NCBI RefSeq assembly: GCF_005502275.1
Contig: NZ_SWLZ01000002.1
Location: forward strand, 248,001-312,000
DNA length: 64,000 nucleotides
From: Robertmurraya siralis
GTDB taxonomy: Bacteria > Bacillota > Bacilli > Bacillales > Cytobacillaceae
Direction: 5' to 3'
Shown here: positions 9,183 to 17,062 of the stretch, in pieces
Layout of the letters: each line of letters begins with the position of its first letter
Numbering within the stretch: position 1 is the first letter of the stretch
The notes under the pieces: model-generated
What the model saw: only the letters and a program-made list of their open reading frames with translations
Told to the model about the DNA's origin: nothing
Database searches by the model: none
Translations under genes and position numbers: made by a program

Positions 9183-10829
9183 TCATTTCTCTGTTTTGCT
9201 CACATCTCGGCCTTCATGAAAACCCGGACCACCTGCTGCCATAAACCCTTTACTGTGGCCCTCTTCACCCTCAGCAATCCAGAAGGAGTAAATTCTAGCA
9301 TTATCTAGATAGAAACGAATTTTTATTATTTTATTTTTTAATGCCTCGAGGTTCTTATTTTTCCATTTTATTTGAACCTTTGTACTATCTCCTGTTACTG
9401 GAATACAGTCTGCTTTACTGTATCCTTCTATAACATTCGAATGTTCATCAAGTATCTCTGCACAAACAGATCCAGCTTCACAAGCAACATTAACAAATAA
9501 ATGATTACCATCAAACTGGAGTTTTGTAGTTAACAGTTCTCCTCCGTTCCCTTTATCACTTAAAGAAACAAACCCATCTCTTCTAAGCTTTGCAAAGCCT
9601 AAATTCCCTCCTGCATATTTGTGAGAACCTAATTTAGGAGATACTCCTGAAAAACAGGAAAAATAAAAATAGATTTCATCCTCTACAACTAGACATAAAC
9701 CATTTACAGGATGGGCATATCCATAATTCCAACTACCCTCTTTTCGAGAAGAGGAAATGAAATTTTCATATGAAGGTCTATGCCAATGAAAGCCATCTCT
9801 ACTATAGGCTAACTTCAGATCGTTAATTTTCGGAGTTCCTTTTTTTCCACTTATATCATTAGGAGGCCCCATGAAAACGCTGAAGACACCTAGCATCAAG
9901 CTTTCATACGGCGTAGCACTAACATCATAAAGCTGTGTATAATACCCCATATCTTTATCAGGTCGATCATAAATATCTGTTCTTGTCCAAAAAACAATAT
10001 CATCCTCGGTCCACTTCGTACCTTTAATAAAGTGATCGGTTTCATAATACCCTCTAGTTCTAATTCTTCGATCTAGAGAAGAAAATGTTCTCAAGCTGAA
10101 AGTCCATTTGTTAGTGAAGGGATTATAATAAAAGCCCGTATTATCCCCACAATGTCCTACTGTGCCACATTCCTCCCAATCAATACCGTTAGCTGATTGG
10201 AACAATACTCCTTTTTCCTCTGGCGGGATTGAATCAGGATCATCGTGTGCATGCTTTGGTTTTTCATGATAATACTTAATCTCAAAGTCAAATTTACGCA
10301 GAAAGACAAACATTTTATACCTTTCATTGCGATTTGTTGCATGATAATCAATCCAGACTGCTGCCCCATCTCTAATCGTTCCAAATTCATGGGGAAGGAC
10401 GCTCTCCGATTCCCGCTCTGGATATAATTCCTTTAACCTTTTCCAATTCAGACCATCTTCACTTTCTGCATAACCTACACCATTAAACCAACCGGCATGA
10501 TACCACATTTTAAACTTATTATCCTCATCATCGTAAAAAATCCCATCATTAAATGGACATGCACAAGGATAATAGCCACCATTCATTTCCAAAGGAGTCT
10601 TCGGTTCGAAGATTGGTTTCTCGCATACTTTAGGTTGATGAAATTCCCTCGATAAATTACTCTCTTCAATCAAAAAGTCATCCACAAATAATTGTCTGCC
10701 GATCTCAATATTGACAATATCCTGTTTTTCTTTTAGATAAGGAACTTCTAAAGGCTTGTCCAATGTTTTCTCCTCATACTTCGGTGGCCATTGCTCCGGC
10801 AGTTCTAAATTATTATATAAACGAACCAT
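9183..10829 (-). CDS. Predicted beta-propeller glycoside hydrolase-like protein, substrate unknown
   Basis: Protein of 548 residues with no signal peptide, so presumably cytoplasmic. Repeated blade-like motifs of the GH32/GH43 five-bladed propeller type are visible: NDGIFYDDEDNKFKMWYHAG (about 95-114), GVGYAESEDGLNWKRL, GAAVWIDYHATN, and LKLAYSRDGFHWHRP further on. The N-terminal IGRQLFVDDFLIE is a phrase I associate with uncharacterised proteins of this kind, common in Planctomycetes. The C-terminal 120 residues look like a beta-sandwich (LQFDGNHLFVNVACEAGSVCAEILDEH), as in GH32. Lying between the IIBC and IIA genes, it probably acts on the phosphorylated imported sugar. I cannot assign catalytic residues with confidence. 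Confidence 0.6.
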   Translation of the reverse strand: MVRLYNNLELPEQWPPKYEEKTLDKPLEVPYLKEKQDIVNIEIGRQLFVDDFLIEESNLSREFHQPKVCEKPIFEPKTPLEMNGGYYPCACPFNDGIFYDDEDNKFKMWYHAGWFNGVGYAESEDGLNWKRLKELYPERESESVLPHEFGTIRDGAAVWIDYHATNRNERYKMFVFLRKFDFEIKYYHEKPKHAHDDPDSIPPEEKGVLFQSANGIDWEECGTVGHCGDNTGFYYNPFTNKWTFSLRTFSSLDRRIRTRGYYETDHFIKGTKWTEDDIVFWTRTDIYDRPDKDMGYYTQLYDVSATPYESLMLGVFSVFMGPPNDISGKKGTPKINDLKLAYSRDGFHWHRPSYENFISSSRKEGSWNYGYAHPVNGLCLVVEDEIYFYFSCFSGVSPKLGSHKYAGGNLGFAKLRRDGFVSLSDKGNGGELLTTKLQFDGNHLFVNVACEAGSVCAEILDEHSNVIEGYSKADCIPVTGDSTKVQIKWKNKNLEALKNKIIKIRFYLDNARIYSFWIAEGEEGHSKGFMAAGGPGFHEGRDVSKTEK

Positions 10830-10861
10830 TATTTTCTCCCTCCCGGCAAATAATTGGATGA

Positions 10862-12217
10862 TTATTCTTCAGATTTATAGAAAAAGTATGTCAAAGTAAA
10901 AGCAACACCCAAGCCAATCAACAACGCGATAAAATACGTGAGCAACTGACCATTTAAATACAATAACATTCCAGGGATAACCGTTATCGCCATTCCCGTT
11001 GCTTTTAAACCAACGATTGAAGAGAAAATTCCAGCAATTCCTCCACCGATACAGCCAAATACAAATGGCTTAATAAGCCTTAAATTAATTCCAAAGATCG
11101 CCGGTTCAGTAATTCCTAAAAATGCCGGGATGGTTGCAGACATATATAAGGATTTTTTCTTCTTATCCTTCGTTTTTAATACGACTGCCAATGCTGCCCC
11201 TGCTTGAGCCGCAATTGCTCCTGAGACGAGTGCGTTAAATGCGTTCGCACCTGTTTGTGCCAATAATTCGATTTCTAATGCTTTAAAAATATGATGAACA
11301 CCGGTAATAACAATGACTTGTTGTAGAGCACCAATAATGGCCCCACCAATACCTAACGGAAATGTTAATAGCACTTTGAAAGAATCAAGAATAAAAGCTT
11401 CTATCACATGCATTAGTGGTCCAATGATGAGCAATCCGCTAACAATACTAATTAAAAGCGTTAAAAATGGTGTAATGATTAAGTCTAATGTATCCGGAAC
11501 AATTTTTCTTAATTTTTTCTCTGTTTTTGCCGCTAAGATAGCAATCACTAAAGCTGGTAGTACAGATCCTTGATAGCCTGTCACGGGTATTGATAAGCCA
11601 AAAATTGATAATAGGATAGGTTCTGCTGCCCCTTGTGCAACAGCATTTGCGTTCGGAAGCTGAGGAGCTACCAACATTAATCCAATTATAATACCAATAA
11701 CCGGGGAGCCTCCAAACTTCCTCATTACTGAATAACCGACTAATGCGGGCAAAAAGGCAAATGCAGTATCCGTTAATACTTGGGTGAATGTTAATAACGT
11801 TGGATCAAATTCAACCCCTAAATTCATAATAAATCCCCGTAATCCCATAAATAAACCAGTTGCTACTAGTATTGGGATAATCGGGATAAATACATCGCCA
11901 AGAGTTCTTGAAATTTTTGCCAACAGACTCATGTTTTTATAAACTTCTTCTTTATTATTATTTTCTAAGCTTGAATCACCATTTACAAACGCATCATACA
12001 CTTTATTGACAAATCCAGTACCGAGTATAATTTGAAATTGACCAGCTGAGAAAAATTGCCCTTTTACTCCATCAATATTTTCAATTGCTTTCTCATCAAT
12101 AATTGTTTTGTCAACCAAAACAAGTCTTAATCTTGTAGCGCAATGCTCAACTGATTTGACATTTTCTTTCCCACCAATATATTTAATAATTTCACTAGCA
12201 ACCACTTGTTCTTTCAT
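10862..12217 (-). CDS. PTS transporter EIIBC (glucose/sucrose superfamily)
   Basis: Membrane permease of a phosphotransferase system. The N-terminal IIB domain (1-80) carries the phosphorylation cysteine in EHCATRLRLVL (Cys26); the IIC domain (about 105-450) has roughly ten hydrophobic segments and the family signature GITEPAIFGINLR. No IIA domain is fused; a separate IIA gene lies two genes downstream. The start at 12217 is preferred over an in-frame ATG at 12232 because the GGGAGGG ribosome binding site falls between them. The IIB/IIC order is that of sucrose, trehalose and beta-glucoside permeases, but the sugar cannot be fixed. Confidence 0.88.
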   Translation of the reverse strand: MKEQVVASEIIKYIGGKENVKSVEHCATRLRLVLVDKTIIDEKAIENIDGVKGQFFSAGQFQIILGTGFVNKVYDAFVNGDSSLENNNKEEVYKNMSLLAKISRTLGDVFIPIIPILVATGLFMGLRGFIMNLGVEFDPTLLTFTQVLTDTAFAFLPALVGYSVMRKFGGSPVIGIIIGLMLVAPQLPNANAVAQGAAEPILLSIFGLSIPVTGYQGSVLPALVIAILAAKTEKKLRKIVPDTLDLIITPFLTLLISIVSGLLIIGPLMHVIEAFILDSFKVLLTFPLGIGGAIIGALQQVIVITGVHHIFKALEIELLAQTGANAFNALVSGAIAAQAGAALAVVLKTKDKKKKSLYMSATIPAFLGITEPAIFGINLRLIKPFVFGCIGGGIAGIFSSIVGLKATGMAITVIPGMLLYLNGQLLTYFIALLIGLGVAFTLTYFFYKSEE

Positions 12218-12263
12218 CTCTAGCCCTCCCATTCTTTATTCTCATTTAGTGCACAATAACCGT

Positions 12264-13229
12264 TTAACTCGTATACATTGCCATAAAATCATCTAATTGC
12301 TGTTTTGTTGGGTAACCATTATAGTCTCCATACGATTGAACCGCTAATGCTCCAATAGCATTCCCTCTTCTCACAGACTCATAGATTGATAAATTTTCGA
12401 ATAAAGCACTAATAAATCCAACTGAAAACCCATCCCCTGCTCCCACTGTGTCGACTACTCTCTCTACAGGAAAAGAATCCACTTGACCTTCCTCATGACT
12501 AGTCTTATAAAAAGTTCCTTTCTCACCCAATTTAACGATAACCGCCTCTACCCCTTGATCCAAATAGAAAGAGGCAATATCTCTTGGATGTTCATAACCA
12601 GTTAAAATTCGTCCTTCCTTTAATCCTGGAAGAACAAAATTGGACTTAAAAGCAAAATCATTTACAACACTAATCATTTCTTGTTCTGAATTCCAAAGCG
12701 CAGGACGCAAATTGGGGTCAAACGAGATGGGAATCCTTTTCTTTAATACACTGCGAACAATACAACTAGCAAATTCTTTAGCATATTTTGAAATTGCTAA
12801 CGGAATTCCTGTTAAATGGACATGACTTGAATTTAAAAAAAAGTTTTCTTTAAACTCTTCCTTTCTCATATAACTAGCAGCGGAACCTTTCCTGAAATAC
12901 TGTACTTCTGGATCGCCGACAAGAACTTTTGATTTTATTTGGAAGCCAGTGGGATATTTATCATCTATTACAACACAACTAGTGTCAACGTTTTCATTTT
13001 TAAGACGCTCCATAACAAACTTTCCAAATGAATCATCCCCCACTTTACTTGCCCAGCCGCTTTTTAATCCAAGGCGTGCTAGACCAATTGCCACATTAAT
13101 TTCTGCTCCGGCAAGTTCTCTATAATAACGAGAGACTTCATGTAGTGGTCCTGGTTCTTCTGCAATAAACATCGCCATTGCTTCACCAAATGTGGTTACA
13201 TCCAAATTCGTCAAACTAAATCGCTCCAT
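12264..13229 (-). CDS. PfkB-family sugar kinase, 2-keto-3-deoxygluconate kinase-like
   Basis: Ribokinase-fold kinase of 321 residues. The N-terminal VTTFGEAMAMFIAEEPGPLHEV and LAGAEINVAIGLARLGL strongly resemble KdgK; the C-terminal DTVGAGDGFSVGFI supplies the anion hole and catalytic Asp. First gene of the operon, downstream of a sigma-A promoter with tandem LacI-type operators. The ATG at 13229 lacks a clear SD; a TTG at 13214 with GGAG nine bases upstream gives MTNLDVTTFG and is an equally plausible start. Known substrates of close relatives are 2-keto-3-deoxygluconate and fructose. With no KDG aldolase nearby, the true substrate is open. Confidence 0.82.
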   Translation of the reverse strand: MERFSLTNLDVTTFGEAMAMFIAEEPGPLHEVSRYYRELAGAEINVAIGLARLGLKSGWASKVGDDSFGKFVMERLKNENVDTSCVVIDDKYPTGFQIKSKVLVGDPEVQYFRKGSAASYMRKEEFKENFFLNSSHVHLTGIPLAISKYAKEFASCIVRSVLKKRIPISFDPNLRPALWNSEQEMISVVNDFAFKSNFVLPGLKEGRILTGYEHPRDIASFYLDQGVEAVIVKLGEKGTFYKTSHEEGQVDSFPVERVVDTVGAGDGFSVGFISALFENLSIYESVRRGNAIGALAVQSYGDYNGYPTKQQLDDFMAMYTS

Positions 13230-13286
13230 TCTATAATACTTTTGCGCAAATAATCGAAAATAGCTTTTTTCTCCCCTTCCATTTGA

Positions 13287-13313
13287 TAAATCGGTTTACT
13301 AAATCGGTTTAGT
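13287..13313. promoter_or_regulatory. Tandem LacI-type operators upstream of the kinase/PTS operon
   Basis: TAAATCGGTTTA occurs at 13287-13298 and again at 13300-13311, with a 13-bp period. The second copy extends to ACTAAATCGGTTTAGT, a near-perfect palindrome around the central CG typical of LacI-family sites. Both lie just downstream of the -10 box, a repressing position. Confidence 0.72.
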
Positions 13314-13319
13314 AATCTT

Positions 13320-13348
13320 ATCGTAAATTATATGTAAGCGTTTGTCAA
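13320..13348 (-). promoter_or_regulatory. Sigma-A promoter of the kinase-PTS-glycosidase-IIA operon, with cre-like overlap
   Basis: On the minus strand, -35 TTGACA (13343-13348), a 17-bp spacer and -10 TACGAT (13320-13325). The plus-strand text TGTAAGCGTTTGTC at 13333-13346 matches the left half of a CcpA cre site and is degenerate in the right half, so catabolite repression is possible but not secure. Confidence 0.7.
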
Positions 13349-13365
13349 CCGAAGATTTCAGAATT

Positions 13366-13540
13366 TTTCCTCATGGGCACTTTATGAGGACATAGTTTAC
13401 GTTTCGCTAAGGTTTTTGTCCTCATGAAACCTTTATAAGGACAAACTTTGCTTCTTTTCTGCTTTCTTTGTCCCCATGAACCCCTTATGAGGACACAATT
13501 TGCTTCTTTTTAGCTTTCTTTGTCCTCATGAACACACCCT
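13366..13540. repeat. Cluster of four TGTCCTCATGA palindromic repeats, period about 52 bp
   Basis: Four imperfect units are spaced 50-52 bp apart. The first three are hairpins of the type GTCCTCATGAA...TTATGAGGAC (13366-13393, 13415-13445, 13467-13498). The fourth (from 13519) keeps only the left arm. Linkers share TTTGCTTCTTTT and GCTTTCTTTGTC. A 23-base stretch of the last linker plus arm (13508-13530) recurs exactly at 60331-60353, so this is a dispersed repeat family. Confidence 0.75.
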
Positions 13541-13618
13541 TTTCGCACACATGCTGTTTTGCTTATTCGCGATTTTTATTAATTAGTGAACAACAAGCAA
13601 GCAAAAACCCTCAAAAGT

Positions 13619-13667
13619 GAACTGCCTCCCAATTGTTAGACATTATCTAACAATTGAGAGGCAGTTC
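13619..13667. repeat. Long imperfect inverted repeat, possible insertion-sequence remnant
   Basis: GAACTGCCTC...AATTGTTAGA pairs with TAACAATTG...GAGGCAGTTC across a short CATTATC loop. Similar GAACTGCCTCCCAATTGTT hairpins are, as far as I recall, common beside IS3-type elements in Bacillaceae; I could not verify this. Confidence 0.45.
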
Positions 13668-13672
13668 AAACC

Positions 13673-13989
13673 TGGGGGTTTAGGATCAACTTAGTGCTGC
13701 ATTTTAGTCTCGTACTATTCTTTTTCAATTGCTTTTAAACGAGGCGCCTCAAAAAAACGGTAATGCAAATCTTCAGTCACTTCAAAAAAATAAACTATCA
13801 TAATGATCGAGCCAACTTTTTTAGTCCTTGGAATTGGCCAGTGTTTGGAAGAACAGTCATTGCAAAACTTAGAAAAATTAAGCAATCTGCGCAAGCTTTA
13901 TAAGGAACAGCTGCCAAAGTTAAAATGACAGGCAAGGCTGAAGCTGGATTCGCGAGTTCACTATAATGGATGAAGTACTTTCTCATCAG
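13673..13989. other. Gene-free stretch, possible degraded coding remnant
   Basis: No intact gene. A plus-strand reading near 13806-13927 (FLVLGIGQCLEEQSLQNLEKL, then LRKLYKEQLPKLK) looks protein-like but lacks a start with ribosome binding site and runs into stops. It may be the tail of a lost mobile-element gene next to the inverted repeat at 13619-13667. Nothing else is recognisable. Confidence 0.3.
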
Positions 13990-14030
13990 CTTAGAGGCCA
14001 CTGATTTTATGGAAATCAACGGCCTCTAAG
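13990..14030 (-). terminator. Strong hairpin after the acetyltransferase gene
   Basis: CTTAGAGGCC / GGCCTCTAAG with an inner TGATTT / AAATCA stem gives about 16 paired bases. It begins eight bases after the stop codon. There is no T-run, so it may protect the 3' end rather than terminate. Confidence 0.5.
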
Positions 14031-14037
14031 CTTAAAC

Positions 14038-14565
14038 TTATGAATTTAAGTCTGAGCGCAACATCCCGTACACAATACTGTCTGTCCACTCACCTTTATT
14101 CCAATAATCCTCAATAAAATGGCCCTCTTTGCGCATGCCTATACGTTCACACAACATTTGTGATGCTGTATTTCTTGCATCAAGGTTGGCTTGGATACGA
14201 TGCACTTTAAATTCAGTAAATAATCTTTCCACTAAACCACGCACCGCTTCAGTGGCATAGCCCTTTCCTGATGCTGCACTGGCAAAGCTATATCCTATTT
14301 CAACTGTATCCTTCATCCCTGTATACCATACAGATAAATCACCGATAACCTTTTTATGGAAAACAACTGCCAAGCTTAAACTAGATTCTTTTGTGAGGAC
14401 ATTATTGTTCAGCTTTTTATTAAATTCATCCTCCTTATTTTCAGCAGTCCACTTGTCATGCAAAAGGTATCTACATGTTTCCTCGTTATTGTAAATGGTA
14501 AAGACATCGTTTAAGTCATTATGGTTAAACAATCTAATTATCAGTCTCTCGGTTTTAAATTCCAA
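14038..14565 (-). CDS. GNAT-family N-acetyltransferase (RimJ/RimL type)
   Basis: Acetyl-CoA-dependent acetyltransferase of the RimJ/L/YdaF group. It opens with FKTERLIIRLFNHNDLNDVF, has the substrate strand VIGDLSVWYTGMKDTVEIGYSFA, the acetyl-CoA pyrophosphate loop GKGYATEAV near residue 108, and ends RIGMRKEGHFIEDYWNKGEWTDSIVYGML, typical of the family. The TTG at 14565 is selected because a perfect AAGGGAGG lies seven bases upstream; an upstream in-frame TTG at 14604 has no SD. Acceptor (protein N-terminus, ribosomal protein or small amine) unknown. Confidence 0.82.
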   Translation of the reverse strand: MEFKTERLIIRLFNHNDLNDVFTIYNNEETCRYLLHDKWTAENKEDEFNKKLNNNVLTKESSLSLAVVFHKKVIGDLSVWYTGMKDTVEIGYSFASAASGKGYATEAVRGLVERLFTEFKVHRIQANLDARNTASQMLCERIGMRKEGHFIEDYWNKGEWTDSIVYGMLRSDLNS

Positions 14566-14618
14566 CCAAAAACCTCCCTTAACGGTCAATTTAATTTTTG
14601 CCAAGTTGCTTTTAGCTC

Positions 14619-15461
14619 TTAAAATTCCTCGTAGACTGCAGGGTCTTGATTGGCAATTCTACCATCTGGGTGTGATAATGCTGAAATGCTCGCCATTTCT
14701 TCTTCATTAAGGACAAAATCAAAAATAGAAATATTTTCGAGTTGCCTTGTCGGCGATGCTGATTTCGGTATTGAAATGGCTCCAAGTTGATAATGCCAAC
14801 GCAACACCACTTGAGGAATCGACTTGTTATAGCGATCAGCTATCGCTTGAAGTGTATCAATTTTTAAATCCTTCAGTCCTCTTGTAAAAGGACTCCAAGA
14901 CTGGGTTGCGATGTTTTTTTCCTCATGATATTTTCGTTGCTCGGCTTGATTAAAAAACGGGTGCAGTTCTATTTGATTGATGCTGGGCTTTACACCTGTT
15001 TCTTTTTCCAATCGTTCAATATGCTCTGGGAGAAAATTACATACTCCAATTGAGCGGATCAAACCCCATTTTTTCGCATCTATTAGTGCTTGCCATGCCT
15101 CTACGTATTGATCTTTACTAGGATTAGGCCAATGAATAAGGTATAAATCATAATAATCTAATTGAGCTCGATATAATGATTCTTGAATAGCACTGACTGC
15201 CTTTTCGTATTCATGATAGCGACCAGGTAATTTGGAGGTGATTCTTAGCTCTGATCTTGGAATAGAACAGCGTCTAACTGCTTCCCCCACTGTTCCTTCA
15301 TTTTCATAATTATAAGCTGAATCAAGAAGTCGATAGCCCTTTTCAATCGCACTTTGAATTGAAGCAGCACCACTACTCCCTTTAAGACTGTATGTACCAA
15401 GACCTACTATCGGTATTTTCAAACCATCATTAAGCGTTATTTCTGGAATTCGACTGCTCAT
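14619..15461 (-). CDS. Aldo/keto reductase
   Basis: NADPH-dependent carbonyl reductase of about 280 residues with a TIM-barrel fold. The active-site tetrad is visible: Asp and Tyr in LLDSAYNYENE, Lys in ITSKLPGRY, His in YLIHWPNP. The C-terminal cofactor segment ISIPKSASPTRQLENI is also present. The start at 15461 follows AAAGGAAG; the 20-codon extension upstream has no family match. Similar to the YvgN/YtbE glyoxal reductase group, so a role in detoxifying reactive aldehydes is possible. Single gene, separated from the PepSY gene upstream by a terminator. Confidence 0.88.
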   Translation of the reverse strand: MSSRIPEITLNDGLKIPIVGLGTYSLKGSSGAASIQSAIEKGYRLLDSAYNYENEGTVGEAVRRCSIPRSELRITSKLPGRYHEYEKAVSAIQESLYRAQLDYYDLYLIHWPNPSKDQYVEAWQALIDAKKWGLIRSIGVCNFLPEHIERLEKETGVKPSINQIELHPFFNQAEQRKYHEEKNIATQSWSPFTRGLKDLKIDTLQAIADRYNKSIPQVVLRWHYQLGAISIPKSASPTRQLENISIFDFVLNEEEMASISALSHPDGRIANQDPAVYEEF

Positions 15462-15548
15462 TTTCAAACACTTCCTTTCTTCGATTACTTTAAAAATAGC
15501 ATACTGCACTGAAATAATCACAGCACTTGTCTTGAGGAAAAAAATCCG

Positions 15549-15597
15549 CTCAAATAAAAAGCTCCATAAAGTAGCATGCCAACTACTTTATGGAGGT
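15549..15597 (-). terminator. Terminator of the distal PepSY gene
   Basis: CTCCATAAAGTA / TACTTTATGGAG forms a perfect 12-bp stem. On the minus strand it is followed by GCTTTTTTATTTG. Confidence 0.85.
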
Positions 15598-15628
15598 CCA
15601 ACGGTTTGCTTTTAAATTTCAATTACGA

Positions 15629-16204
15629 TCAATCATCAAGTCTATCAATATCTTTTTCCAAAATTACACCCGTCCTTGCATCAATTTCAAAGTCCACTTC
15701 ATGCGTATCCGTGTGAATTTCTATTTCATACTCGCCATCGTCATACTCAACATCGACTACTTTACCTGGAGTATCTTTTGTTGCGATAGCAATCGCTTCT
15801 TCTTGCGTTAGTACTTTTCCGTTAATTGTTTTTGTATGGGCCGATTCCGTTTTCGTACCTTTCGCAGTTGAGGTAACTATTCTATCGTCATCATCATACT
15901 TCACTTTTAGTACTTCGCCTGAATACGCATCTACATACACTTCAATATCATCGTCATCCCCATATCCTCCATCGATCTCGACTTCATATGTTAAACGACC
16001 TTGCTTCTTGTCTAGCTCCACACTTTCAATTACACCGTTAACCTCTGCAGCAGCAATTTCCTTCACTTTATCAATGGAAAGCAGATTTTCATTTGGCTGT
16101 AATTTTTCATTGCTCTGTTGTTCAGAGACTGCACTTACACCTAGTGAACCACCTAATAACAACAAACCAGCCACACCAAAAATAATTATTTTCTTCTTCA
16201 TCAT
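15629..16204 (-). CDS. Exported protein with two PepSY domains (YkoI/YkoJ-like)
   Basis: Probable membrane-anchored or secreted protein. A lysine-led hydrophobic segment (MKKKIIIFGVAGLLLLGG) is followed by two PepSY units: about residues 45-100 (ENLLSIDKVKEIAAAEVNGVIESVELD... VEIDGGYGDDDDIEVYVDAYSGEVL) and 130-190 (LTQEEAIAIATKDTPGKVVDVEYDDGEYEIEI...EVDFEIDARTGVIL). Very acidic. An ATG pair at 16204/16201 follows AAGGAGG. PepSY proteins near two-component genes are often regulated by, or modulate, that system. It lies after its own gap and terminator, so it may have a separate promoter. Confidence 0.85.
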   Translation of the reverse strand: MMKKKIIIFGVAGLLLLGGSLGVSAVSEQQSNEKLQPNENLLSIDKVKEIAAAEVNGVIESVELDKKQGRLTYEVEIDGGYGDDDDIEVYVDAYSGEVLKVKYDDDDRIVTSTAKGTKTESAHTKTINGKVLTQEEAIAIATKDTPGKVVDVEYDDGEYEIEIHTDTHEVDFEIDARTGVILEKDIDRLDD

Positions 16205-16420
16205 TGTTTCCTCCTTATTTGATATATCTACAATATAGACAATCAAAATGAGAATTCACGGATAGCAAAATGAGAATTTGATGAGAAAAGGATGAACAGC
16301 CTATGATTACATCTATCGGTCGACATGCCTTGAGTTCATTCAGTTGTCTGACCATTGGGCAATTCCGACCCATATCTACACTCTTTTTCGCATAGAAAAA
16401 CGGGCATTTTTCGCTCCTAA

Positions 16421-16452
16421 CAAAAAAAGAGATGACCTCACCTTTAGTCATC
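16421..16452 (-). terminator. Terminator overlapping the end of the proximal PepSY gene
   Basis: GATGAC / GTCATC stem with a 10-base loop and a following TCTTTTTTTG on the minus strand. The 5' arm includes the last two codons and the stop lies in the loop. Confidence 0.8.
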
Positions 16453-17016
16453 CCATGTAATCGACATTACTTCACCGGAAATTGCATTAATTTGTACTGT
16501 CGCTTCCCTATCATTATTTGTTTCGATTTCTACGAGATAATAGTTTAAACCATTTGATTGTTCGATGTCCACATCATCTATTTCACCCTTCACTTGGCTA
16601 AGAGCAATTGAGATAGCCTCTTCTTTACTAATATGCGTTTGTTCTTTTTGTTCTTCAGGAGGTGATTCAGGAGTCACCACTTCTCCTCCACCTTCTGAAC
16701 TTTGTTCCTCTGGAGTATTAGCAACCGCCTTGCTTACTCTGTTCAACTTTCCAATATCGCCCGTATCGCGAGCAATTTCTATCTCATACTTCCCGGTGTC
16801 GAGTTTTATTGTAATCTGATATACTTCCGCTGTTTCTTCAATATTGACGATTTCACCTTTATATAGTTCTTGAACCTTATTCTTAGCCTCCTCGGCCGAA
16901 ACCGTTTGTTCAACTGTCATTAACCTTAACAGTTGCCAAGTCAATATCACGACAACAAAAATAACGACCAAGCCGATGCTCATTTTCTTCCAATTGACAG
17001 ATTCCAACCATTTCAC
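16444..17016 (-). CDS. Membrane-anchored protein with two PepSY domains
   Basis: Single N-terminal transmembrane helix (residues 10-33, MSIGLVVIFVVVILTWQLL), then PepSY-type unit one (about 38-90, VSAEEAKNKVQELYKGEIVNIEE...YEIEIARDTGDI), an acidic proline/glutamate linker (98-125) and unit two (128-190, ISKEEAISIALSQVKGEIDDVDIE... VQINAISGEVMSITWDD). It follows the histidine kinase by 46 bases, in a YkoG-YkoH-YkoI-YkoJ-like order. The external PepSY part probably inhibits or senses something at the membrane surface. Confidence 0.85.
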   Translation of the reverse strand: MKWLESVNWKKMSIGLVVIFVVVILTWQLLRLMTVEQTVSAEEAKNKVQELYKGEIVNIEETAEVYQITIKLDTGKYEIEIARDTGDIGKLNRVSKAVANTPEEQSSEGGGEVVTPESPPEEQKEQTHISKEEAISIALSQVKGEIDDVDIEQSNGLNYYLVEIETNNDREATVQINAISGEVMSITWDD

Positions 17017-17062
17017 CTCATTTCGTTCCTGTAAAAAAATTATACATAATGAAGATGAGAAT

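Noticed and set aside
13333-13346. CcpA cre site at the kinase/PTS promoter
   Set aside because: Only the left half matches well; I mention it under the promoter but do not call it as a separate site.
13798-14019. 73-codon minus-strand frame downstream of the acetyltransferase
   Set aside because: It overlaps the strong hairpin after the acetyltransferase and lacks an SD; the composition is not protein-like.
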